From positions 1 through 23,503 of IMG/VR virus record IMGVR_UViG_3300002835_001116: DNA of 23,503 bases. One strand, 5' to 3'. The notes under the pieces are model-generated. The model was not told where the DNA came from, did not search any database, and was given only the letters and a program-made list of their open reading frames with translations. The DNA comes from a virus. Positions 12,301-18,536 of this stretch are shown one piece after another; position 1 is the stretch's first letter, and each line of letters begins with the position of its first letter. The position numbers and the translations under genes are program-made.

Positions 12301-15300
12301 GCTTTTAATGTTACTTTTTGATAATATCTTTTTCTGACATAATATTCTGTTTCAGTTAAAGAATCATCTGGATTTACATCAATAATAACTTTATCGCCAA
12401 TAGTTAGATTGTGATTCTCATCTGTTTCTACAATGGCAATATTGTCATTAATTGTGTTAGCAACGATGCCAATACTTAATGAATTTAGAATAATAATTTT
12501 AGAACCAACAGTATCATTTAAGTTACCACTCTTTAGGAATAAGGTGTTATCAACTAAGAAATTACCAGTTAATACTTTTAATTTTAAACTATTTTGATTG
12601 TTAGTAGTTTCTAAAACCAATCCAGTAGCTACTGGATCATCAATGCCATTTGATAAAGATATGACACTACCTGCAGTAAATGAAGAGTTTTGACTTAAAA
12701 CTAAATTAATTACATTAATAGTGGATTCAATTTCTTCATTTGGTTCAAAAGATCCACTAACATCTCTTAAAACTAATTGATTGTTATTAATTACGTTACC
12801 AATTAATGTACCAACAGCACCAGTTGATGGTTGGGTGATAGTATCACCTTCAAAATAATATGCAGTCTGTAACGTTTTAATTTCTGTAGCTTTTGTTTGT
12901 TTTGTTTCCAGAGATAAAACATTTTTGCCTACAACAGAGGCTACTGAAGCTGCTGCCCCACTTCCTTCAGTATTCGAATTATTGATTCTTACTACAGAAC
13001 CAACTTTAAAGTTATTGTGGGAATCTTCTACTGTAGCACCAGATACTCCACCAGTTTTGACACTTTCAATATAAGCATATGCACTAGAGCCATTATTTTC
13101 TAATTCAGGAGTTCTTAATCTTCTAGCTTTTACTGGAAGATCATTTTGTGAAATATTTGAATTGTAATTAGAGTCTACAGGTAAAGAATAATAGTTTTTA
13201 CCTAAAATATAAGGAAAAACTGGAACATTACTTGAATTGACTGTCAAGAAATACGCATAAACACCATTTGGATAATCAGGAGTAACACAAAATCTACCAT
13301 TATTTTCGTCTAGCTCTGTTTTTCCTGTGTTGACAGATGGTTTCCATTCATAGTCTTCAATAAAAGTACCTAATGGATATGTGTTTACCGAAGGACCATT
13401 TAGACGAGAAGATTTTAATTGATAACCAGAAGATAACCTTACTACCAAAGAAGAAGGATCTGTTGGATTTTGGTATCCAAATGGACCATAAATTGGCACA
13501 CCATCATAAGCAAAACCAAGTATTGGTGAATGAGTTTTATATGATGGCTCGTTAAATGCAGAATTTAAATTATCATTGAGCAGTATTCTCAATCTGGTTG
13601 GGTTTGCTATTCTGCCGTAAACATAATCTTTATCTTGTCTATTGATACTATCATAAGTTTCGACAACATAACCATAGCTGTCATCAACTTTTAATTCATT
13701 TTTCTTTAATCTATCAAAAGACCACTTCTCGATTTCAGCAAATGCACTTGCTTCTGTTCCTCTAGCATCTTCTATTACTTCAACTACAACATTTTCTTTG
13801 GTGTAAAACTTCCCTTCGTCTACTTTGACAAAATCTACAAGTTGACCTTTTGGTGATATTACAGCTGTATAATCTGCAAATTTGCCTCTACCTGCCAAAT
13901 CAGTGATTCTAATAACAGGTGGAGATGAATAGTATTCACCTGGATTTCTAATAATTAAACTAGTTATCTTGCCACTAGTAACTACAGCATCTACTTTGGC
14001 TCCTCTACCAGAAGTTATAGTTATTGAAGGAATTCTTGTAAATGATTCGGTAGTATTGATCGCAATTGATTCTAAAACTTCACCTGATAAAGATGCATTG
14101 GCTTTCTTTGGTTGATCGTTAATTAATACAAATGGAGGGTTCTTGTACCCTGTGCCATTTTTTGTTACTGTTATTTTAGTAATTTTGCCAAAATTGACAA
14201 ATTCACTGTCTTTGTGGTTTAAAACTAGTGTACCATCAACAAAAATACCAACGTCTCTATTGCCAGTTGAGTATACTTCTGTTGTTGTGGTGGGATTTTT
14301 TCTGATTAAACGAAGTAAATTCTGACCAACTAAGTTTACGTCAACTTCACTCGACAAAATATCATGTGATGGATAACCAGAAGAACAGATGTAATAATAC
14401 TGGTCATCTTCGTAAATTGCTGAAACATTAGCGAGTTCTTCAGAAACAGCATTTTGAAGTGCTACATTAGATTGAATACTTGGTGAAAGATTGGATTCGT
14501 TAATAATCCACCTAACATTATTTGTTGTCTTATTAAAAATTATTGGATCTCTGGTTTCAAAACCAGAATCTGAAATTTGGATAGCATCTTTTTCTTCGGA
14601 ATAAGGTGCTGCTTGAGCAACATTTAAGTTGTATAAAATTCCTAAAGTTAGTAAAGATGTTTCTTTGCAAGTTACTGTCGAGAATGAATATACATTATCT
14701 CCTGCAAAATGTGTAGAAGGCGGTGTTCCTCGTTGATCTACTACAAATTGAGTTGCATTTTTTGCATTATATTTGATAACTTCATTGCCAATCAAAATTT
14801 TTCCAGTAGACTTCCAACCCATGGTGGAACCTACATTAATTTTTTGTCCTGTGGATAATCCTGTGGTGATTGATTTTCTTAATGTTGTTTTGGAAGCAAT
14901 CTCAAATGTTCCATTAATTGTAGCTGGATCTAATATAATTTCGTATATGTCACCTTCTTCTGTAGATCCTTTGAATACAACGTTATCAACAATAGCCGAT
15001 GCATACAGCATATCTGGCTTTGTTTCGTCTAGTGCTTGAGTTAGACGTTCTCCAATTATTGATAAAGGATCTCCAGACAGAAACTTTACTTTTAAAGAGT
15101 ATGTTGATACCCAATCAGAAGTAGATGCTTTGATTGTGGAATCTTTTGGATTGTATACTTCAGGGATATCTCCTGCATCTCTGGATACAATAGAATTAAA
15201 AATAAATTTAATTGACTTATCAGTACCTTTTGCTTTATAAAATTTACTGATATTTTTGATCAGGGTTCTTTTATCAACCTGACCCTTCAAATACTTTTCT

Positions 15301-15821
15301 GGGAAAGCTCCTAAGTACTGAGACTCGAAGTTTTTAATGAATGCATATAAAAACAGATTACTTACATTATAAACTAACTGCCCCGCTTCATGGGAGGCTG
15401 ATTCTGTAGATACAAATGTAGTTTCTGAATAAAGGTCTCCTAGAGTAGTATTTCCACTAACTCCTCTAGAAACATCTAAAAATTCTGTATCTGTTCTAGA
15501 TTTGTAGAAACAGATTTCATTATTGATGCGAATATAACCATTCTCTTTAGGGAATGATGTTGCATCTAATACAGTAATACTAGCAGCATTATCACTAATA
15601 TTAGATACTAGTGTGGTATATTGATTTAAAAGATTCTCTTCATAGAAGTCAATATCACGATATTTTGTGATATTACTAATAATATCGATGGGTTGACCCT
15701 GCGACTCTAACTGCTCGTAGTACTTTTCTACGAACTTAGAAAAATTTACGTATTCGGAAGATATGAACCCTGGTAACTGTTGTTCGACGAGGGTTGAAAT
15801 TTTTCTAGTTTTTGGAGCCAT
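6315..15821 (-). CDS. 7: Giant baseplate wedge protein, gp7-like, with YHYH module
   Basis: This 3168-aa protein sits exactly where T4 gp7 (1032 aa) sits, between gp6 and gp8. Two blocks resemble the C-terminal part of T4 gp7 as I recall it. Residues 20-212 contain YVNFSKFVEKYYEQLES, QVDKRTLIKNISKFYKAKG and KGTDKSIKFIFNS (T4 KGIEASYKFLFKV). Residues about 1855-1875 contain SVWRDLIKETVHPAGFKLFG (T4 SSRWKSDVIRFVHPVGFGFI), followed by VTFINLG (T4 FINVG). About 1,600 residues are inserted between them, including a YHYH-type module at about 766-880 (GFAYDGVPIYGPFGY, then NGRFCVTPDYPNGVYAYF). Several GxGYxxxP repeats and four LxIGxEIxxY...DVxRG modules are scattered along the chain. Residues about 2570-2970 are rich in I, T, S and V and repeat STDRQIT. 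The ATG lies 5 nt after the gp6 stop, so translation is probably coupled. In T4, gp7 is the scaffold on which the wedge assembles. The assignment to the gp7 position is firm; the rest of the chain is beta-rich and unassigned. Confidence 0.85.
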   Translation of the reverse strand: MAPKTRKISTLVEQQLPGFISSEYVNFSKFVEKYYEQLESQGQPIDIISNITKYRDIDFYEENLLNQYTTLVSNISDNAASITVLDATSFPKENGYIRINNEICFYKSRTDTEFLDVSRGVSGNTTLGDLYSETTFVSTESASHEAGQLVYNVSNLFLYAFIKNFESQYLGAFPEKYLKGQVDKRTLIKNISKFYKAKGTDKSIKFIFNSIVSRDAGDIPEVYNPKDSTIKASTSDWVSTYSLKVKFLSGDPLSIIGERLTQALDETKPDMLYASAIVDNVVFKGSTEEGDIYEIILDPATINGTFEIASKTTLRKSITTGLSTGQKINVGSTMGWKSTGKILIGNEVIKYNAKNATQFVVDQRGTPPSTHFAGDNVYSFSTVTCKETSLLTLGILYNLNVAQAAPYSEEKDAIQISDSGFETRDPIIFNKTTNNVRWIINESNLSPSIQSNVALQNAVSEELANVSAIYEDDQYYYICSSGYPSHDILSSEVDVNLVGQNLLRLIRKNPTTTTEVYSTGNRDVGIFVDGTLVLNHKDSEFVNFGKITKITVTKNGTGYKNPPFVLINDQPKKANASLSGEVLESIAINTTESFTRIPSITITSGRGAKVDAVVTSGKITSLIIRNPGEYYSSPPVIRITDLAGRGKFADYTAVISPKGQLVDFVKVDEGKFYTKENVVVEVIEDARGTEASAFAEIEKWSFDRLKKNELKVDDSYGYVVETYDSINRQDKDYVYGRIANPTRLRILLNDNLNSAFNEPSYKTHSPILGFAYDGVPIYGPFGYQNPTDPSSLVVRLSSGYQLKSSRLNGPSVNTYPLGTFIEDYEWKPSVNTGKTELDENNGRFCVTPDYPNGVYAYFLTVNSSNVPVFPYILGKNYYSLPVDSNYNSNISQNDLPVKARRLRTPELENNGSSAYAYIESVKTGGVSGATVEDSHNNFKVGSVVRINNSNTEGSGAAASVASVVGKNVLSLETKQTKATEIKTLQTAYYFEGDTITQPSTGAVGTLIGNVINNNQLVLRDVSGSFEPNEEIESTINVINLVLSQNSSFTAGSVISLSNGIDDPVATGLVLETTNNQNSLKLKVLTGNFLVDNTLFLKSGNLNDTVGSKIIILNSLSIGIVANTINDNIAIVETDENHNLTIGDKVIIDVNPDDSLTETEYYVRKRYYQKVTLKAPRVIKKINDLGLGRYDLLNSGVDYSVGTYTNVELVFQNNTTARNEIGLPGDPGNARATIIVSGANGSNYGGVVQVIITNKGTGYRKGDILTVADDDLNRLVSSVSTQRLTLLVDHVGFAKENTELKLNSIVSVSNDDLLQIGDEIVKVTSVNEINKSVFVVRGQNQTRIVDHYNGKEISSLNARYRFTEEQRIKGDGLNDPYVSSYDEKTQELTLVFDYSSSSPNQLLRSNTFYDASSPRKLVTISSTDSSEYRLEFSKDNTNFAANPVVQIQKYYKYRFDVSHFSMTDTYLDFSSSSNYNVFTEEKFVSSISPGNPGSYLSIKLGFGPNISTNTFEQKKPINFTNYFYFIKVSDVNTQNSYLQVVDDPLTGEKEVVYSTDTKFVYNLSGVPEYDGTGTIDYTTSSKFAIGKINSILIENFGDDYRRVPTVYGIDVAEEYEAKIDVIYDAVEKKIKSIAIIDGGSNYSKPKAIVVDGDGSDAQFEVSVDSGAINRVTVRNEGRNYSYLPTIKIIETDVKVYFSSNNIGIPQTVSIVENGYAFHNDKTLYPEFKSPTTLLLEDVVDNAFAIGEKVVQYDNGNIIFSAVVAKNGFRPGSNILRLEKINGVIDKSLPIKGTVKNNTATIKAVLSTVFAPDIRTFFDNQGRFASDKGKIGVSSQKITDSFFYQDYSYVIKSKTPISVWRDLIKETVHPAGFKLFGEVAVESDGNTSMPSEIEANKTESVTFINLGAKNISVIGTRRYVTESFVNLNAFKVERGLGSISVDTFDNSETIAGEFILSTPFNGRLDSYDGQPIGDTVFTLIDKKSGLPIAPYNEQQLIITLDGVLQEPGEAYTVSGTQITFSYPPFGSNTTEGQYVTGQKFYGRYFKFKTDDLNFEYLRKLRSIESEFDGVNMQFDLYYDNNDIVKTDKNENLIITLNSIVQKAKSSVIDTSTEELNYLPEKNSYYILRSDDPDVTDKIVFSDPPIKHSDIDENTEPQLSGRESSFGYTIGSYLRLKINNDLIEYRRTGPFLIIDEITQRVKKIDNSKYALVFIDGVLQVEGESYRISGPTITFTKPLNYFVSESGEAIYPDVNIILLYGRDIAQSLTVYDFEKDTFYNKLTLTITGSGTYTQFINWYGPVGTKEIWVYQNNKALGKLRAFRKATETQWNITLSSQNVLYNSNYSLKFSTHPGLNDPSDLTISGPYQLSTLYEQNTDGDRLLSRSSSRYLYGSELADKAWYEQTRSYANLHPGDLIKIDGEKAYREVSSIPAKVKTKDYRYDSFVSNNVYSKIFATNYNDIVRGEGLAVIANIANGKVVSLDWNKRELELYFKYNLLLQPTAYQYYTPPILQFIPNDKTGGGARAEVIVYDGQVIDLKLLDGGSGYIEAPTVVVSRGYDIIKDPNRKIDSFTELNLNIEITGFTLTFSSFVDVQTARVEGNVLEIISFNGPNNLSIEGNITAIIQTINDVGLENKKLYTELYVSAGFIRPIEFSSIVSTDRQITNIIDVPFDVISRSTVTSTDRQITKNITKVVNNSIIETAPYSINDVGAFLDLPLTETDTIVYIPDTSRFPDSSRLLIGKEIVTYNKKLSDRFLDVARGTFGTTATTHNAGDYLRHLPELVTVVSAGPTTEIITEVTVSQISTTYFESVRSTQVLYDDTPVVTIQDTATNIISIEQIDIQNANSRIVTEIVIAPPDSKITSFVTTIQQNGTEYVTGINSVIDTYQQIYSSSIQTILANSIETISSATNTIVNTDIEILKETAELISQFNNVISSSIVSEIDVPVSAYTFSKVITTNVAKNADIEIFRKFGVLDYFEESVVLFNPIKTRTGEITLEDPENEVVLRNLSTINVINKTIFREEFYTSYQVGNVGLTLKSFQDNMFIDTGTFNSGMSLLELSLAYPSLTINDFTERPTSAITLTGERFNMGIPSIQNPVVYAVGSNLSSSSIIGVVGNISAFPTTGYLLQASSTGQYTVVQYTGKTTSTFTGCTIINGSNIINSGNQIIPYSV

Positions 15822-15826
15822 CTAGA

Positions 15827-17626
15827 TTACTCTTGATATGCGATGAACTTACTGTTTGCAATATCAATGTCAAGGTATACATTTCTCAAAGCATTGATAT
15901 CATTGGACGCTGGTTTTACACGAATCTCGATTCGATTGTCAAAATAACTACCTTTTATGATAGTTAAATCATACAGCATAATCTCTCCCTTTTCATAATT
16001 TATGTCTCCAACAAAATCGTTCAAAACAATCTTATCACCAGTTAAAGAGTCTATTCTATATAGGACAATTTTGGCAGCCCTATCTTCCAAATACACTGTA
16101 TAATTGGGATATTCGCTAACAACAAACCCAGATGATTGCATCACAGGCTCTTCACAATCAATGTAGAATTGGTTCTGGAAACAAACCTCATAAAAGAAGG
16201 TTGAGTTGATAGAAGGATAAAAATCCTTTCTCATCATTACGGTTGTTTGGTTGGAATTAATTGACCTGTCTGCGTCATCAATTACGCCAACTGCTTTACT
16301 GTATCTAAATTTACCATTGAATTTTTCAACGTCAGATGTATCAATATAATTTTGTAGTCCAGAAATTACTTTTGAACGAATTTCTTCAGGAACTAATGTT
16401 GTGATCTGTCTGTTGTAGAAAATTTTAGATGATAACTCAACATACAATATAGATGGATTAATAATTTCAGGAGTTACCGAGGCAACCATATACTTCTTCA
16501 ATTCACGTACAATTTCTTGTTTTGTATATGAAGATAGTGCAGCTGAGTTATTTGGCTTGATTGAAATCTTTACTTTACCATATTCAGGTGGTTCTGCTTC
16601 TTCGCCACCGTAAATAATGATATCAGCGACCGCTGGGTAAATATTCCTGACAATAGCAGCATAATCAGCGGCTGTAACTGCACGATCTTGAGTGCCATAA
16701 TACTTCGGAGCATTAAATTTGATCTTCGAAATGCTTTCTACTTCTTCGCCACCACTAGCAGCAGCATTAGTAGTTACATTAACAATGCTTAGCGGGTAGT
16801 CTGAATTTTCTTCTAAGTCTTCTAAAACACCACTGAAGGTGAAAGATCTAGCTCCATTCGTATCAGAACCGTTTGTGGTGAGATAACTAATCTCAATATA
16901 CTCACCGTTCTCTAATTTTCTACCTAAAATACCATCACCAAAGAAAACTTCGTATTTTTCATCTTCAATTTCTTCAATAAAGAAAACATTTGATGATGGG
17001 TCAATATTTAAAATGTTATCAGCAAGTTGGTAAATCTTGTATGAAGTAGCGTTAGCTGATGGGTATACTTTAACTCTAATGCTAGTGGTATCAATTGCAG
17101 GGTTTTGGAGAATAAAACGCTGACTTTGTAATCCAGTATTAACTGTAAAAGTATTTGTGATTAATGATCCTTCGTAAATTGCAACTTGAGAAAACGAAGC
17201 TTCACCATTAACTACAGAAGCAGTGTGATCTTCAGTTGCAACATACTGGTATAAATTGTCGTCAAATGATGTTACAAACCCAGTTCCTTTCTTTAGGATA
17301 ATCTCTTTGGGTGCTGTGCCACTAAATTCGACATTAAAACTAACTAAAGCCTTGGGGGCTGTGATTGACTTGGGACGGTAGCCTAATTGCTTCGCTAAGG
17401 CTACTACGTTGTCCCTGAGGGTGGCTGAATCTAGGAATAGCTCATTGACTACCAGATTGGTGTTAAACGCCGTGTAGTAGGTATTATAGGCAAGTACGTC
17501 AAGCAGATTACTCCATACCGACCCTTCAAAGTCATAATCAGTAAAACTAGTCTGCGCTCTCAAATATTCTTTGAGTGCAGTCTTAATTTGTGTGAAATCT
17601 AAATTAGATACCTGAGCGTATGGCAT
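15827..17626 (-). CDS. 6: Baseplate wedge subunit gp6
   Basis: This 599-aa protein (T4 gp6 is 660 aa) has the typical N-terminus. LDFTQIKTALKEYLR, FTDYDFEGSVWSNLLDVLAY, NTYYTAFNTNLVVNELFLDS and TLRDNVVALAKQLGYRP match T4 gp6 motifs (YDFEGS...LLDVLAYNTYY, NEMFLDSAQLRDSVV). T4 gp6 forms the continuous dimeric ring that ties the six wedges to the hub; it belongs to the broader baseplate-J-like group. The central part contains EIPKK-like beta segments, VFFGDGILGRKLENGEYIEI (about 220-245) and the TAADYAAIVRNIYPAVADI segment (about 318-336), both characteristic of this family. The ATG immediately follows the gp25 TAA with no gap, so the two are probably translationally coupled. The first 90 codons (17370-17530) are visibly richer in GC than the rest. 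Confidence 0.97.
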   Translation of the reverse strand: MPYAQVSNLDFTQIKTALKEYLRAQTSFTDYDFEGSVWSNLLDVLAYNTYYTAFNTNLVVNELFLDSATLRDNVVALAKQLGYRPKSITAPKALVSFNVEFSGTAPKEIILKKGTGFVTSFDDNLYQYVATEDHTASVVNGEASFSQVAIYEGSLITNTFTVNTGLQSQRFILQNPAIDTTSIRVKVYPSANATSYKIYQLADNILNIDPSSNVFFIEEIEDEKYEVFFGDGILGRKLENGEYIEISYLTTNGSDTNGARSFTFSGVLEDLEENSDYPLSIVNVTTNAAASGGEEVESISKIKFNAPKYYGTQDRAVTAADYAAIVRNIYPAVADIIIYGGEEAEPPEYGKVKISIKPNNSAALSSYTKQEIVRELKKYMVASVTPEIINPSILYVELSSKIFYNRQITTLVPEEIRSKVISGLQNYIDTSDVEKFNGKFRYSKAVGVIDDADRSINSNQTTVMMRKDFYPSINSTFFYEVCFQNQFYIDCEEPVMQSSGFVVSEYPNYTVYLEDRAAKIVLYRIDSLTGDKIVLNDFVGDINYEKGEIMLYDLTIIKGSYFDNRIEIRVKPASNDINALRNVYLDIDIANSKFIAYQE

Positions 17627-18019
17627 TTATCGTGTTCTCTCTAGGAAAAATGCTACATTAAGTGGAACGTCTTCTCTACCAATAATTTCGAAGATTAATT
17701 CAATATCAAAACCATTTTGATCAAAATCAGGTACTGTATTCACTGCAAGAACTTTAATTCTTGGCTCATATGCTTTCAGAGTATTTTCAATCTCTGCTGA
17801 TACCATACCAGCAGTACCATAATCAAGAGGTTCGAACAATAATGAAGAAATAGAAGAACCTAAATTTGCGTTGAAAAATCTCTCACCTCTGTTGGTTAAC
17901 AATAGGTTAACAACAGACTGCTTGATGGCAGCCTCATCCTTGGTGACGATTAGATCGCCAGTGATAGGATGAGGCTTAAATGTGATATTCAGATCTTTAA
18001 AGGTAAGAGTCTTAGCCAC
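17627..18019 (-). CDS. 25: Baseplate wedge subunit gp25 (GPW/gp25 family)
   Basis: This 130-aa protein matches T4 gp25 (132 aa) in length and motifs: AAIKQSVVNLLLTNRGERFFNANLGSSISSLLFE, then IENTLKAYEPRIKVLAV and FDIELIFEII. T4 has SIKNSLLGIITTRKGSRPFDPEFGCDLSDQLFE and YEPRIDKLAVNVIP. gp25 is the small wedge protein, related to GpW/VgrG-system TssE, that joins gp6 and gp53 and initiates sheath assembly. The start is GTG at 18019: an in-frame TAA occurs five codons upstream and no ATG fits. No Shine-Dalgarno is visible. An ATAAATA box only 20 nt upstream would give a very short leader. It is the first gene of the wedge operon here. Confidence 0.96.
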   Translation of the reverse strand: MAKTLTFKDLNITFKPHPITGDLIVTKDEAAIKQSVVNLLLTNRGERFFNANLGSSISSLLFEPLDYGTAGMVSAEIENTLKAYEPRIKVLAVNTVPDFDQNGFDIELIFEIIGREDVPLNVAFFLERTR

Positions 18020-18038
18020 ACAAATAAATGTTTATTGT

Positions 18039-18046
18039 TATTTATG
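18039..18046 (-). promoter_or_regulatory. Putative late promoter before gp25
   Basis: The minus strand reads CATAAATA, matching 7 of 8 bases of the T4 late consensus TATAAATA. It lies 20 nt before the GTG of gp25, in the only 29-bp gap between gp25 and the 63-aa gene. It probably drives the wedge operon; transcription start mapping has not been done. Confidence 0.6.
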
Positions 18047-18048
18047 TT

Positions 18049-18240
18049 CTATTCTTCGAACCTTTCTACAAAATCATCGAAGCCACCAGCCCCACCACAC
18101 TGGCGAGAAAGTCGGTTCTCAGGAACTTTATATTGATTTTTATGAATTTTCTTAAGGTATTTTTCGGAAGAAAGGTCTGAAATCAGAGTCATACCTGATT
18201 GAATAAAGTCCTCACTTCTATCTACTGGTGAATTTGCCAT
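18049..18240 (-). CDS. Hypothetical small late protein, 63 aa
   Basis: I do not recognise this protein. It starts MANSPVDRSEDFIQSGMTLI, has a mixed-charge middle (SSEKYLKKIHKNQYKVPENRLSR) and ends with a CGGAGG turn and an acidic tail (FDDFVERFEE). There is no signal peptide or membrane segment. The start is supported by a clear GGAG eight bases before the ATG, unlike most genes in this window. It lies 29 bp upstream of gp25, just after a terminator and a possible late promoter, so it could be the first gene of the wedge operon. A baseplate-assembly role is possible from position only. Confidence 0.7.
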   Translation of the reverse strand: MANSPVDRSEDFIQSGMTLISDLSSEKYLKKIHKNQYKVPENRLSRQCGGAGGFDDFVERFEE

Positions 18241-18299
18241 CTGTTTACTCCATGAAGGTACAAACAGAACTTTTAAAGGGGTTGCTATCCCTTCGTTAC

Positions 18300-18307
18300 T
18301 ATTTACA
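18300..18307 (-). promoter_or_regulatory. Possible late promoter before the 63-aa gene
   Basis: The minus strand reads TGTAAATA, 7 of 8 bases matching the T4 late box. It lies 60 nt before the ATG at 18240 and directly downstream of the terminator at 18326-18348, where a new transcript would be expected to begin. Confidence 0.45.
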
Positions 18308-18325
18308 CAGCATCAAAATTGACAA

Positions 18326-18348
18326 TAAAAAAGCGGCTCTCGCCGCTA
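18326..18348 (-). terminator. Rho-independent terminator after the 48-aa gene
   Basis: On the minus strand a perfect 6-bp stem AGCGGC/GCCGCT with a GAGA loop is followed by TTTTTATT. It begins seven bases after the stop codon of the 48-aa basic protein. This is the clearest intrinsic terminator of the late region, splitting the small structural genes from the gp25-gp6-gp7-gp8 operon. Confidence 0.88.
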
Positions 18349-18354
18349 ATATTA

Positions 18355-18501
18355 TTAACCTCGACCTTGACCACGGTAACGCTTCCTAGCCTTGTTACGG
18401 CTGCTGGCAGCATACTTCGTGTGCTTGCCCATACCCTGGCGAGTAGACTTGGGCTTGGACTCGATTTGGGGACCGCCAGAAAAAGAAGGACGCTTTGCCA
18501 T
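18355..18501 (-). CDS. Very basic 48-aa protein
   Basis: This 48-aa frame reads MAKRPSFSGGPQIESKPKST and ends in a run of basic residues and glycines (SSRNKARKRYRGQGRG). About one third of residues are K or R, and there are no acidic residues after the single E at position 14. It has no membrane segment. It lies between the PAAR-like gene (35-bp gap) and a strong terminator, so it is the last gene of the small late operon. The composition resembles nucleic-acid-binding tails or ribosomal-protein extensions, but I do not recognise a family. Its reality is supported by its neat fit between the upstream stop and the terminator. A GGGGGG run lies about 20 nt before the ATG, too far to be a normal Shine-Dalgarno. 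Confidence 0.75.
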   Translation of the reverse strand: MAKRPSFSGGPQIESKPKSTRQGMGKHTKYAASSRNKARKRYRGQGRG

Positions 18502-18536
18502 ATGATGTACTAGTGAACTACCCCCCTATCATAGCA

